A stretch of DNA of 64,000 nucleotides from Pedobacter sp. Leaf216 (GCF_001421515.1 NZ_LMKM01000023.1:471209-535208), one strand, 5' to 3'. Shown: positions 1 through 8,199, numbered from the stretch's first letter. The notes: generated by a model from the sequence alone, not told the origin. Translations and numbers: made by a program.

Positions 1-505
1 TATTGGATAACCGCATTAAAAAATCGGGTTGAAATTCAATCGCCCAACGCACTTTTTGCAGCGCATCGAAACCCTGGAAACCATAAATTCTTTTTTGTGC
101 GTTGATAAATCCCTGTTCAAGTATTTCGCGGTAAATCATGGCAAATTGAGGAACGCTATCTACAAGTTGGAAAAAATGCTTGTGGTTAATGTACAGCAGT
201 TCTGATTTTTCTATTGCCTGAAGATATTCCTGAGCAGATTTTTGTTGAATGAAACTTGGTAATGCGGTACAGAATCCTCCTTTAAATCCAAAATATCGTG
301 TAATTGGATTTCCATCATCACTATAGGTAAATAACCTTAAACAGCCTTCGTTTATAAAATAATATCCATTACATACTTCATCAAAACCAACAAGTATTTC
401 ATTGCGTTTGGCTTTTACAATTTTAAAGTGACTGCAGATTAAATTTAGTGTTGCTTCTGATGCCTCACTTCTTTCTGTTATAAAGGTTTTTAATAAACTG
501 AACAT
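1..505 (-). CDS. Crp/Fnr-family transcriptional regulator, partial (C-terminus cut by window edge)
   Basis: Reading from the ATG at 505 on the minus strand gives an uninterrupted frame of 168 codons that runs off the left edge. It begins MFSLLKTFITERSEASEA and shows the cyclic-nucleotide-binding beta-roll pattern (EILVGFDEVCNGYYFINEGC around residues 37-56, then RYFGFKGGFCTALPSF), followed by the long connecting helix (FINAQKRIYGF). The C-terminal winged HTH lies outside the window. Such Bacteroidota Crp-like proteins are transcription factors that often lack a recognisable cAMP-binding cassette, and I see no PRRxxT-type motif here. The ligand and regulon are unknown. The neighbouring YWKNG lipoprotein is transcribed the same way, 45 bp upstream. 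Confidence 0.85.
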   Translation of the reverse strand, partial: MFSLLKTFITERSEASEATLNLICSHFKIVKAKRNEILVGFDEVCNGYYFINEGCLRLFTYSDDGNPITRYFGFKGGFCTALPSFIQQKSAQEYLQAIEKSELLYINHKHFFQLVDSVPQFAMIYREILEQGFINAQKRIYGFQGFDALQKVRWAIEFQPDFLMRLSN

Positions 506-550
506 TATTTATTATTATGGACATTGATAATTGGCTATTTATATACTACA

Positions 551-1609
551 TTAAAATTTCTTGATGACAACGATTTTACTTATCAATGCAGCCTGTGATC
601 CATCTGTTAGGGGTACAACTGTTCCATTTTTCCAATATTGCGCAAATCCTGAACCTCCATCGCGGTACCCACCAACAAAAACATCAGAACCCGAAACTGC
701 AATAGATAAACCAAAAGCACTTTCAGGTCCGTTGGATAAAATAACTGGAGATCCGTTTTTCCAATATTTAGCCATAATTGCACTATTCAAATTTGTAGTG
801 CCTGATCCGCCAACATAAACATCATTTCCACTTACAAAAATCGAGTTTCCCCTCACATCCGGGGTACCATCGTTAATCAGTATTGGGGTACCTAAATTTT
901 TACTGTAGCTGGTTCGCGACTGGCCGGAGTTATTATAAGTTTCAGACCATAATAAATATAAATCGCTTCCAGATACTGTAATTGCCTGCTCTGAAGCACC
1001 TGTAGTTCTGTCGGTAAGGTCAAAAAGCTGGCCATTTTTCCAATATACTGTGATAGAATTAAGCCAATCAAGGTTTCTTCGCTCGCCGATAACATAAACA
1101 TCATTCCCGATCAGGGCTATCCCCGTGGCAATGGCCTGCTGTGTATCATTAGTTAAAATAACCGGCACACCGTTTTTCCAATACTTGGCCTGGTAGGTCG
1201 ATTTGCCGGGTGCAATTTCCTGTCCGGCAATGTAAACATCAGTTCCTTGTACAAATATGTCATTCGCAAAAGCATCACGGCTACCATCGGTAAGTGAGGT
1301 TGATATTCCGTTTTTCCAGTATTTGGCCACATATTTTCCTTGTGCATTAACTTCGTAACCGGCAATATGAACATCAGTACCAGCTATGGCTAGGGCATTA
1401 GCAGCAGATGAGCCGACACCACTATCAAGATTTACAGCTTTACCGTTTTTCCAGTATTTGGCTACATAACCCTCTCTCCCAGCTGCATATATATCAAATT
1501 GTGATGTAGGCGCAGGAGGATTTTCAACTGGCGTTTTCTTTTTGCAGGCCTGAAAAGAAAAAGTTAATGTAATTAAAAGGATTAAAGCTGTTTGTAAATG
1601 ATGCCTCAT
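551..1609 (-). CDS. Lipoprotein with seven YWKNG repeats (putative seven-bladed beta-propeller)
   Basis: The protein has 352 residues from the ATG at 1609. A longer frame exists from a TTG at 1636, but starting at MRHHLQTALILL places a clean lipoprotein signal with lipobox SFQAC followed by KKK, so I prefer 1609. The mature part is made of repeats of about 45-50 residues. Each carries (A)KYWKNG, then a xLTDG-like strand, then a (V/I)xGxDVY(V/I)xG strand. I count seven; the fifth is degenerate (SYSKNLGTP). Seven blades of this size suggest a beta-propeller on the cell surface or in the periplasm. The repeat pattern is seen directly; the fold is inference. Function is unknown, and no catalytic motif is visible. 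Confidence 0.8.
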   Translation of the reverse strand: MRHHLQTALILLITLTFSFQACKKKTPVENPPAPTSQFDIYAAGREGYVAKYWKNGKAVNLDSGVGSSAANALAIAGTDVHIAGYEVNAQGKYVAKYWKNGISTSLTDGSRDAFANDIFVQGTDVYIAGQEIAPGKSTYQAKYWKNGVPVILTNDTQQAIATGIALIGNDVYVIGERRNLDWLNSITVYWKNGQLFDLTDRTTGASEQAITVSGSDLYLLWSETYNNSGQSRTSYSKNLGTPILINDGTPDVRGNSIFVSGNDVYVGGSGTTNLNSAIMAKYWKNGSPVILSNGPESAFGLSIAVSGSDVFVGGYRDGGSGFAQYWKNGTVVPLTDGSQAALISKIVVIKKF

Positions 1610-1874
1610 ATTTTCTGATTTTATTTGGTTGTTCAACAGCCGTAAGAGGATATAGTTTCACATTTAGCCATTTATTTTAATATGTGGAGTAATTTAAATG
1701 GCAGTATTCAGAATGGTTGGGATTTACCTCAATTGAATTGTTTAATGAAATGGATAAAATTTAGCCTGGGAGAGAAATTCCTGTTATGAGGGTAAATCCA
1801 TTCAGAAGGTCAAAAAATATGGTTGTACATACCATATACCTAAATGGTTGATTATGTAGCTTTAATGTATTTTT

Positions 1875-2270
1875 TTAATCCAACTCTTGGGGTATATTAT
1901 TTGCATTAGCTTCTGCCATTTTACCTGATTTAAAATCATAGCCAAAGGCATCAAAATTATCATTCCCTTCTCCCTTGGGATTATCACCATACTCATTTGG
2001 CCCATAATCACCAGCTGCAAAAAACATAAAAATTGCATAGAAAGGAATCAACTGCCACCAGCCCGATTTACCCAGATCATGGCAGCGTTTTGCTCCCTGA
2101 GAAATTAACAGATAGAGCGGTAAAAGCAACGTAATTTCAATCCAGCTACCAAAGGTTTTATTTTCTTGCAGGATAATAACAAAAAAGTTAATAATAATGT
2201 AGAAAATCTGTGTTAAGGCTAATTCGGTACGGCGGATTCTGCCATAAAAGGAAAAGGGATCTTTAAACAT
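1875..2270 (-). CDS. DUF805-family inner-membrane protein
   Basis: This 131-residue protein starts at the ATG at 2270. It shows the DUF805 signature: an N-terminal F-x-GRIRRTE motif (FSFYGRIRRTELALTQ), membrane segments at about residues 18-35 and 42-60, the RCHDLGKSGWWQLIPFY motif at about residues 63-80, a further hydrophobic stretch, and a polar C-terminal tail of about 45 residues rich in Asp, Asn and Gly. DUF805 proteins are small integral membrane proteins of unknown function, usually of this size. The gene stands alone; the flanking genes are 195 bp or more away. Confidence 0.88.
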   Translation of the reverse strand: MFKDPFSFYGRIRRTELALTQIFYIIINFFVIILQENKTFGSWIEITLLLPLYLLISQGAKRCHDLGKSGWWQLIPFYAIFMFFAAGDYGPNEYGDNPKGEGNDNFDAFGYDFKSGKMAEANANNIPQELD

Positions 2271-2465
2271 TGGAGAGGCGTTAATTTGTTTGCTGGTTAA
2301 TTTTGATTAAACATACCAAATATTAAATTTGATCTCAAATTTTTTACTGAAAAAAAAATCCAACAAACGCAACTGCCTGTTAAACTTGAGTCATCCTCCC
2401 AATTTAATTCAGCAAGAGAATTTCTATTTAACATAAGTAACACATAAACAAATGGTTACAATTGA

Positions 2466-3860
2466 TTATTTAACCTTTAATTGTTGTATTAAATTTATCG
2501 CTCTATCCCATTTTTTATATACCTGGATGGGTTTTGGATAAGCAGGAATATCGAATATCCATGGGATTAATACTTCTATATTATTCCGATCTGATAGTTC
2601 GGGCACCCACTTCCTGATAAAATCCTGTGCTTTATATTTATTGGATTGATGAACGGGGTTAGTGTACCAAATTTCAAAAGCCTGCATGTGCCAGTTCATC
2701 CAGTTTGAGCTTACATCATAATCGATTAATTTGGCTTCGAAATAAGCTGCACCCCAGGTCCAGTTTATCTTTAAATCATGCACAAAATAACTTGCACAGT
2801 TAACCCTGCCCCGATTGCTCATGTAACCGGTTTGGTTCAATTGCCTCATGTGTGCATCAATAAAAGGAATGCCTGTATTACCTTTACACCACTTATCAAA
2901 TTTCGCTTCGTCATTTTCCCACTCCATCGTCTTATTTTTGTAGCCGGTGGTTTTAAAAATTGACGAACCGAAACGCATGGCCTTAAAGGTAAAATAATCC
3001 CTCCATACCAGTTCAAAAACGAGCCACCATGTACTCTGGTTTTTTTTGACGTTTTTTTCGTAGTCGATTACCTTTTCATAAATTTCCCTGGCCGAAATGC
3101 AGCCTAATGCCAGGTAAGGCGAAAACTTAGAACTATAGTCTAACCCATCCGATTTATTCCTGCTCCAACGGTATCCTGTTAAAAGTTCCGATTTAAAGGT
3201 GTAATATTCAAGTCTTTCCAAAGCTGCCGTTTCGCCACCTTTAAGCAAAGGCTTTGCATTTTTATATTCATCCTCATCAAATCCATAAATGCTGTAAGCA
3301 GGAAAAGGCTTGTTCTTTATATTCGGAACCTCATTTAATTGTGTAGGACGGCTAAAAGTTTTGCGTGGGGCAGCCTGATTACCAACAGGAATTCTAAAAG
3401 CTTTGCTCGTTAGTGGGATATCTGGTATTGAAAAAGGAATATCGTCCTGATGATAGAGCGTTTTTCCCCAGAAGAAATGAAAATTAGTTTTGGGAAGCTC
3501 ATGGATGAGCTTGTTTACCAAATCCAGCTCATAACTTGCGTATTCTTCTTCGGCATAAACATCAGTAATGCCATATTTTTCAATCAGCTCGGGAATGGTA
3601 ACAAGTGCCGAAACCTCTCCGATGATTAAATGCACACCGAGAGATTTCAAATTCTTTTTTAAATCAAGAAGAGATTGCTCCAAAAACCTGAACCTCACCA
3701 CATCTACCCTTCTGAAACCAAGCTCAAGTATTTCAAAATCTTTTTTTTCTATACAATAGCAAAACACAAGCGTTTCACACGCTTCACTCGCTTTGGTTAA
3801 AGCTTCATTATCGTGCAGTCTTAAATCATTTTTGAACCACACGAGGCCACATTTCGCCAT
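2466..3860 (-). CDS. Cryptochrome/photolyase family protein, DASH type
   Basis: This 464-residue flavoprotein starts at the ATG at 3860. The N-terminal photolyase alpha/beta domain opens with LVWFKNDLRLHDNEAL (residues 6-21). The FAD-binding helical domain contains GYRWSRNKSDGLDYSSKFSPYLALGC-type sequence, TGIPFIDAHMRQL, GYMSNRGRVNCASYF and the flavin-site stretch LIDYDVSSNWMNWH. SNRGR followed by DYDVSSNW is characteristic of cryptochrome-DASH, whose members repair CPD lesions mainly in single-stranded DNA and may act as light sensors. The length fits a DASH protein without a C-terminal extension. It is monocistronic, with no other repair gene beside it. The family is certain; repair versus signalling role is not. 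Confidence 0.93.
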   Translation of the reverse strand: MAKCGLVWFKNDLRLHDNEALTKASEACETLVFCYCIEKKDFEILELGFRRVDVVRFRFLEQSLLDLKKNLKSLGVHLIIGEVSALVTIPELIEKYGITDVYAEEEYASYELDLVNKLIHELPKTNFHFFWGKTLYHQDDIPFSIPDIPLTSKAFRIPVGNQAAPRKTFSRPTQLNEVPNIKNKPFPAYSIYGFDEDEYKNAKPLLKGGETAALERLEYYTFKSELLTGYRWSRNKSDGLDYSSKFSPYLALGCISAREIYEKVIDYEKNVKKNQSTWWLVFELVWRDYFTFKAMRFGSSIFKTTGYKNKTMEWENDEAKFDKWCKGNTGIPFIDAHMRQLNQTGYMSNRGRVNCASYFVHDLKINWTWGAAYFEAKLIDYDVSSNWMNWHMQAFEIWYTNPVHQSNKYKAQDFIRKWVPELSDRNNIEVLIPWIFDIPAYPKPIQVYKKWDRAINLIQQLKVK

Positions 3861-3993
3861 TTTAATAACTTTAACTCTTTTATAAATAGATTGTATAACA
3901 TTTAACTGATATATAGCACATTAACATCAGTTATAGAAATTTAATAACAGAAAGTTTTGGTTATTAAAGCTGTTTAAATATTGTGTCAGGGTG

Positions 3994-4212
3994 CTAAATG
4001 CTGTTGTTATGCTCGGTAATTTGTTCCCCAATTGTCAATACGAGTTGATCATCCAGTTCGTCCATGGTGCGCCATTGAACAACACCTTGATCGCCAGGCT
4101 CGGCATATACTGTACCGATTTTATTTTCTTCCTGAAGAATACGATAGGTACCGTTTTCCTGTGGTTCGATGGTATATTCACCATCATCCGTAATTATATT
4201 AAAGTTTTCCAT
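3994..4212 (-). CDS. Small acidic conserved-looking protein of unknown function
   Basis: From the ATG at 4212 the product is 72 residues (MENFNIITDDGEYTIEPQEN...). A longer reading uses a TTG at 4236 and adds eight residues; I prefer the ATG. The protein is acidic and has no signal peptide or membrane segment. It looks like a small beta-rich domain followed by a helix (MDELDDQLVLTIGEQITEH). Its layout matches the 89-residue protein at 6150-6419: MEN(F/Y) start, a K/N-x-G strand, a FEP/AEPGD-like turn and a C-terminal L-x-(D/E)-x-L...I-x-x-H helix. The two may be distant paralogues. Function is unknown. Confidence 0.65.
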   Translation of the reverse strand: MENFNIITDDGEYTIEPQENGTYRILQEENKIGTVYAEPGDQGVVQWRTMDELDDQLVLTIGEQITEHNNSI

Positions 4213-4381
4213 TGTAAATTGATATGTTTTTTTCAACTGAATAACATAACAACACGGCCTGGTGATTAAAGTTTAAGAATATATGTTAGGCCTTGGTAGA
4301 TAGCGGCATTTTATTCCTGTTAAGAATGGATATTTATATTTTTGCTCAAAAATAACCTTAATAAATTAGCAAGAATACATA

Positions 4382-5158
4382 TTAATGTATGTGCGCTTCT
4401 CCCTGATGTTTGGTTTGGGCACTGTCTGCATCACTGGAAATAATAAACTGCCTGATTTTTCCTTTTTCCCATGCATTGGCCAATGGATCTACCTTTGGCA
4501 TGGCGATATCTGCCCTTTTCTGCTTAATTTCTTCGCTCGAAACCTTAAAACGCTTGTCTCTTGAAGCTAAAAGATTGGGTTTTAACTGGCCGTTTTTAGT
4601 AAAGCCCATCATAACCATCGGTGATCCTACAGGCAGTGATCTTTGTTGATCTGTATGCCAGGTATGTATGGTTTTACCATAAGTTGATACCAATTTCTCC
4701 ATTAATTCATGCTCGGCAACATCAGGAATTCCCGGGGCGATGAGCGAACCCGATTTTACTTCATAGTGATGCGAGTGCCACAATAACTTTTCCTCATCAG
4801 AAAGCATTTTAAATAATTTAGGCGTTATGATATATTCGATCCCCATGAGCTTGGCATCCCGCCCATTCCCATCGAAAATGATGGCCTGGTAAAAGTCTTC
4901 ATTTAATTGATTAACATAGTGGTGTGCCTCCATTTGGGCATTGATGTTTCCGTTATAAAAGTGGAAACCATCAAGATAGGCATCAAAGCCCGCAAGTGGA
5001 CGTTTATCTTGCAGCAAATCGGCACCGCTGTTCAGGGCATTATCTTTTGCCGTTTTCTGATCTCCCGGACTTTGCACATTTGATTTTGTATTGTTTCCGC
5101 CGCAGGCAACCAGAAAAATCACTAAAAACCAATAAACTTTAAAAATAATAGCTTTCAT
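4382..5158 (-). CDS. DUF1264 (OBAP-like) lipoprotein
   Basis: This 258-residue protein begins MKAIIFKVYWFLVIFLVACGG, a lipoprotein signal with lipobox LVAC followed by GG. The mature domain matches the DUF1264/oil-body-associated-protein family: LDGFHFYNGN, QMEAHHYVNQLNEDFYQAI, IFDGNGRDAKLMGIEYII, EEKLLWHSHHYEVKSG and YGKTIHTWHT are family hallmarks. Several conserved His residues (AHHY, HSHHYEV, HTWH) could bind metal, although no activity is established for the family that I can name. The C-terminus is His-containing (GEAHIH). The gene lies 62 bp upstream of the SemiSWEET stop-side neighbour and may be monocistronic. Confidence 0.85.
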   Translation of the reverse strand: MKAIIFKVYWFLVIFLVACGGNNTKSNVQSPGDQKTAKDNALNSGADLLQDKRPLAGFDAYLDGFHFYNGNINAQMEAHHYVNQLNEDFYQAIIFDGNGRDAKLMGIEYIITPKLFKMLSDEEKLLWHSHHYEVKSGSLIAPGIPDVAEHELMEKLVSTYGKTIHTWHTDQQRSLPVGSPMVMMGFTKNGQLKPNLLASRDKRFKVSSEEIKQKRADIAMPKVDPLANAWEKGKIRQFIISSDADSAQTKHQGEAHIH

Positions 5159-5219
5159 TATCTGTTTAATTTAATGTTTGGTAAGTTATAACTGGCAGTG
5201 AAGATTAATTTCTTAATAA

Positions 5220-5477
5220 TCAGGATCGATAGCGGTATTTTAGCACCAACATGGTGATGTTTAAACCCAGTGCCAAAAAATTGGTGGAAATAATTGCAAC
5301 GTCGGATTTATCGAAACCATAGTATACCCAAAGTGCGTTACCTGTCATCATTACAATAAACATAAATACCGAAACCTCTGTAGCCTTTTTCTTTTTAAGT
5401 GTTTTTACAATCTGCGGAACAATTGAAGATGAGGTAAGGATGCCCGCTACAATGCCTATGATATCGATTAAATCCAT
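5220..5477 (-). CDS. SemiSWEET-type sugar transporter (PQ-loop/MtN3 half-transporter)
   Basis: The 85-residue product is a three-helix membrane protein, the length of bacterial SemiSWEETs, which dimerise to form a sugar uniporter. Helix 1 carries the signature proline-glutamine pair (SSSIVPQIVKTLKKK, about residues 17-31). A Lys-rich loop follows, then helix 2 with the conserved Asn (MMTGNALWVYYG) and helix 3 (FLALGLNITMLVLKY). Substrate is typically mono- or disaccharide by diffusion; the exact sugar cannot be read from sequence. A strong hairpin sits 52-81 bp upstream of the start. Confidence 0.9.
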   Translation of the reverse strand: MDLIDIIGIVAGILTSSSIVPQIVKTLKKKKATEVSVFMFIVMMTGNALWVYYGFDKSDVAIISTNFLALGLNITMLVLKYRYRS

Positions 5478-5528
5478 GTATTACGCTAAATTTAAGCTCA
5501 AAAAATTGTTCGCACGCCGAACGTATTT

Positions 5529-5558
5529 CAGAATATCAAATAAGAATTTGATATTCTG
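5529..5558. repeat. Perfect 13-bp hairpin upstream of the SemiSWEET gene
   Basis: CAGAATATCAAAT (5529-5541) and ATTTGATATTCTG (5546-5558) are perfect inverted repeats around the loop AAGA. It lies between the end of the 84-residue gene (5664) and the SemiSWEET start (5477), both on the minus strand. No U-tract follows in the minus direction, so it is not a classical terminator for these genes. It could be an operator or a 5'-UTR stem. Confidence 0.6.
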
Positions 5559-5663
5559 ATGCCTTTTCTTTTCCTCTTATCCATTAACATAAGCCATTAC
5601 TAAAGAGGTATTTAATTGATTAAAGGAAAAATATAGGGGCCTTGCGTTTCGGTATTTGCTGCG

Positions 5664-5918
5664 TTACGGTTGAGGATCTTGTTGATCATGTCCTTGGGTT
5701 TTCACTATTTTATTGTAAATACCCAATAGCAGAAATGGAGCTGCCCATTGGCCCACAAATAAAGCATTATGACGGTGACCAAGGCATTTTAACGTTAATG
5801 AAACACCCATAGCAGCGATTGAAGCCCATAAAAAGGTATCAGATGGCAGCTTTGATGTTTGTTCTTCGATTACGCGGGCAATTTTCCCTTCGCTGTGCGA
5901 TTCATTTTGCAATTCCAT
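5664..5918 (-). CDS. Small membrane protein of unknown function
   Basis: This 84-residue protein has a polar, charged N-terminus (about 28 residues), two predicted membrane helices at about residues 29-46 (FLWASIAAMGVSLTLKCLG) and 52-68 (ALFVGQWAAPFLLLGIYNKI), and a Gln/Asp-rich tail. I do not recognise a named family, though small two-helix proteins of this style are common in Bacteroidota. The ATG at 5918 is well placed and the frame is clean. The nearest same-strand gene is SemiSWEET, 186 bp downstream. Confidence 0.7.
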   Translation of the reverse strand: MELQNESHSEGKIARVIEEQTSKLPSDTFLWASIAAMGVSLTLKCLGHRHNALFVGQWAAPFLLLGIYNKIVKTQGHDQQDPQP

Positions 5919-6149
5919 AACAATAAATTAAAGTGAATGAAGTTTTGTAAGTTTTAGTTACCCTTATTTCATATCTATTATTATGACAAGCGGATTCTGC
6001 TGAAAGTTCGGCATTTTTGAATTACAGGTATTTTTGCACCGCCAACAGGTAATTATCGGGTGTAAACCAGTATATATCGCGTTTTAAGGTCGCATTCTAT
6101 AAAAAAAGGAGTCAGAATTGTTTAAAATCAATCCCCTTTAAGTTTAATT

Positions 6150-6419
6150 TTATATTTCCTCTGATAGGTCTTTATAAATTCCATATGGATGATGTGCCTC
6201 AATTTTATCAGCCAGTAAATGAAGCAGTTCTTCATTAAGCCCCGCGGGATTTTGGCAGATGTGAAGAAAATTATTCGGATCGGGCTCAAAAGCTGCTACA
6301 AACTTGCCCTGCTGAAATACTTTTACTTTGCAGCTTTGACCATTATGATGCAGGTATTCAATAACTTTAAAATGATGAATTTCTTTATCTGCAATGATAT
6401 TGATCTGATAATTTTCCAT
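6150..6419 (-). CDS. Small protein of unknown function, possible paralogue of the protein at 3994-4212
   Basis: From the ATG at 6419 the product is 89 residues (MENYQINIIADKEIHHFKV...). The open frame extends upstream to a TTG at 6494, but that extension is a Cys-rich stretch unlike the rest, so I prefer the ATG. It appears to be a beta-rich module (F-x-V, C-K-V-K-V, FVAAFEPDPN) followed by a leucine-rich helix (LNEELLHLLADKIEAHH). There is no signal peptide. The order of elements parallels the small protein at 3994-4212. Function is unknown. Confidence 0.65.
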   Translation of the reverse strand: MENYQINIIADKEIHHFKVIEYLHHNGQSCKVKVFQQGKFVAAFEPDPNNFLHICQNPAGLNEELLHLLADKIEAHHPYGIYKDLSEEI

Positions 6420-6543
6420 AGCCTTTAGTATTTTATTACAACAATAAGAACAGCAGCTTGGTTTTTTAAGCGGAAATTGGGTGGAATATTCCAAACCATT
6501 TCAAGAATCATATGGTTAAATAATTGTAGTTTAAAATTCTGTT

Positions 6544-7023
6544 ATGAAAAATACAACCAACCAAATGCAATCTCTTAAAAATCTGGATGAGCAGGAACTG
6601 GAAAGATTTATCTCCGCCCAGGAACGTGATTATGCCAGGGCACTTGATGAAATTACCTCAGGAAGAAAACAGTCGCATTGGATGTGGTACATATTTCCGC
6701 AGATTCAGGGATTGGGGTTTTCTGATACGGCTAAATATTATGCCATCCGCGACCTTCAACAGGCTTCAGATTATTTAGCTCACCCAATATTGGGTAAAAG
6801 GCTTATAGCAATTTCGGAGAAACTGTTAAGCCACAAAGACCTTAGTGCACACAGGATTTTTGGCAGTCCGGATGACGTTAAACTCTGTTCTTGCATGAGT
6901 TTATTCGCTTCTGTGCCTGGTGCACCTCCTATTTTTAACCAGATAATTGATCAGTTTTTTTCTGGAGAAAAAGATTTAAAAACAAAACGGATTCTGGAGC
7001 TACAATCCTATTATAAAAATTGA
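6544..7023 (+). CDS. DUF1810-family cytosolic protein
   Basis: This 159-residue protein starts at the ATG at 6544. It contains the DUF1810 core: RFISAQERDYARALDEI, then GRKQSHWMWYIFPQI, GLGFSDTAKYYAI, HPILGKRL and the C-terminal IFGSPDDVKLCSCMSLFA. These are the conserved blocks of the family, which was once misnamed calpastatin-like and has no settled biochemical role. The length is typical. The N-terminus carries about 18 extra residues before the domain. It is transcribed away from its left neighbour and converges on the AraC gene. Confidence 0.9.
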   Translation: MKNTTNQMQSLKNLDEQELERFISAQERDYARALDEITSGRKQSHWMWYIFPQIQGLGFSDTAKYYAIRDLQQASDYLAHPILGKRLIAISEKLLSHKDLSAHRIFGSPDDVKLCSCMSLFASVPGAPPIFNQIIDQFFSGEKDLKTKRILELQSYYKN

Positions 7024-7119
7024 TAGATTGATTAATATTTTTAGGAGTTTTAATAGGAGCTAAATTGCTTTTGGGATGGGGTATTTTTGGTGTAAAGCAC
7101 TAATCCCCGGCAAATATAA

Positions 7120-7190
7120 TTTAACCACAGATAAAAAGAATGCACACAGATATGAAGATCCGTGTATATCTGTCTCTAACTGTGGTTAAA
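7120..7190. repeat. Nested inverted repeat between convergent genes
   Basis: Outer arms TTTAACCACAG (7120-7130) and CTGTGGTTAAA (7180-7190) are perfectly complementary. Inside them ACAGATAT (7146-7153) pairs with ATATCTGT (7166-7173). The element lies between the DUF1810 gene (+) and the AraC gene (-). It may act as a bidirectional transcription end, or be a dispersed repeat-type element; the sequence alone does not decide. Confidence 0.65.
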
Positions 7191-7236
7191 AACGCTTAAA
7201 TTGATGTTGAAGATACTAAGAACAAATCATTCACAA

Positions 7237-8076
7237 TTAACTTGCAACAGCACTTCTAAAAGCTTTCAAACTCAATCCCTTTTGCGATTTAAAGAATTTA
7301 TTTAAATGACTTTCATCTGTAAAGCCCAATTCGTAGGCAATCTCGTTAATCCGCATATTGCTAAAGCGTAAACGTGCTTCAATAAGTTTTATCCTTAAAT
7401 TGGCAATGTACTGTTGTAATGTTTCGTTGGTATGTTTTTTAAAATATTTACCGAAATAGTTCTCCGAAATGCCAAATTCTCTACTTAGTTTTTCTGCCCT
7501 CAACTTTTCCGGATTATAAATATTGGCCTGAATATAATTAAGCAAGGCCAACGTTTTTTCTTCAGCATCTTCTTTTACAGCCGCGGGCATGTATTTAGCA
7601 ATATTTCTGGCAACCACTACAATCATCGTATCAACCATTTTAGTAATCAGCTCTTTATTGTATAAATCGTGGTTAAGGTGTTCTGCAATTACAGCTTGTA
7701 TAAGTGATTTGATAAAAGGTTTATCTGATTGGTTTTTAAGGATACACCCTGCCTGGTGACTTGCATTTTGCAAAATATATTCCATCCGCTGTACATCACC
7801 GGTATTAAAATCTTTGGAGCGGATGTACACATTACCAAAACGGAGAAAGAAAAATTCGGTAGTCGTCTCAATTTCAAACGAATGGCAATCTTCCGGAGTA
7901 ATCAGGAACATATGGCCAGGCCGGTAATCGAACTTATTGTTGTTTATACATTGTTTCCCTGTGCCTGATAAGATATAAACCAGTTCGAAAAACAGGTGTT
8001 TATGGCCGTACTTAGGGCTTTCATCTAATTTTTCGTAAACAATTTCGTAGGGATTATATATAGTTTCTCTATTCAT
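7237..8076 (-). CDS. AraC-family transcriptional regulator with N-terminal cupin-like sensor
   Basis: The 279-residue protein has an N-terminal AraC-ligand-binding/cupin-like domain (about residues 15-110; KHLFFELVYILSGTGKQCINN, RPGHMFLITPEDCHSFE). Its C-terminal pair of helix-turn-helix motifs spans about residues 175-275 (LSREFGISENYFGKYFKKHTNET, then INEIAYELGFTDESHLNKFFKS). It is divergent from the alcohol dehydrogenase at 8200, and the 123-bp gap carries a long inverted repeat that overlaps both candidate promoters. It therefore probably controls that dehydrogenase and itself (inference). The inducer is unknown. Confidence 0.9.
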   Translation of the reverse strand: MNRETIYNPYEIVYEKLDESPKYGHKHLFFELVYILSGTGKQCINNNKFDYRPGHMFLITPEDCHSFEIETTTEFFFLRFGNVYIRSKDFNTGDVQRMEYILQNASHQAGCILKNQSDKPFIKSLIQAVIAEHLNHDLYNKELITKMVDTMIVVVARNIAKYMPAAVKEDAEEKTLALLNYIQANIYNPEKLRAEKLSREFGISENYFGKYFKKHTNETLQQYIANLRIKLIEARLRFSNMRINEIAYELGFTDESHLNKFFKSQKGLSLKAFRSAVAS

Positions 8077-8112
8077 TACGTTTTAATATAGCGCAAATTT
8101 ACCAATAAAAAG

Positions 8113-8120
8113 CAAATTTA
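8113..8120 (-). promoter_or_regulatory. Candidate -7 element for the AraC gene (TAAATTTG)
   Basis: Reading the minus strand, TAAATTTG matches the Bacteroidota -7 consensus TAnnTTTG exactly and lies about 37 bp before the AraC start codon. The -33 element is weak. Confidence 0.5.
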
Positions 8121-8146
8121 TACTGAATATGAACACAATATCAGTT

Positions 8147-8154
8147 TATATTTG
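8147..8154 (+). promoter_or_regulatory. Candidate -7 element for the dehydrogenase gene (TATATTTG)
   Basis: TATATTTG matches the Bacteroidota TAnnTTTG consensus exactly and lies 46 bp before the start at 8200. It is the mirror image of the AraC -7 element. No good TTTG is seen about 20 bp upstream, as expected for a promoter needing an activator. Confidence 0.5.
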
Positions 8155-8199
8155 CTATATAAAATAATTAAGCATTGCACATTTATATAAGTAAATAAT

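Larger units (their letters stand above)
8111..8156. promoter_or_regulatory. Inverted repeat spanning divergent AraC/dehydrogenase promoters
   Basis: AGCAAATTTATACTGA (8111-8126) and TCAGTTTATATTTGCT (8141-8156) are inverted copies matching at 14 of 16 positions across a 14-bp spacer. It sits midway between the two divergent start codons (8076 and 8200). The size and symmetry suit a regulator-binding site for the adjacent AraC protein. Confidence 0.65.
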
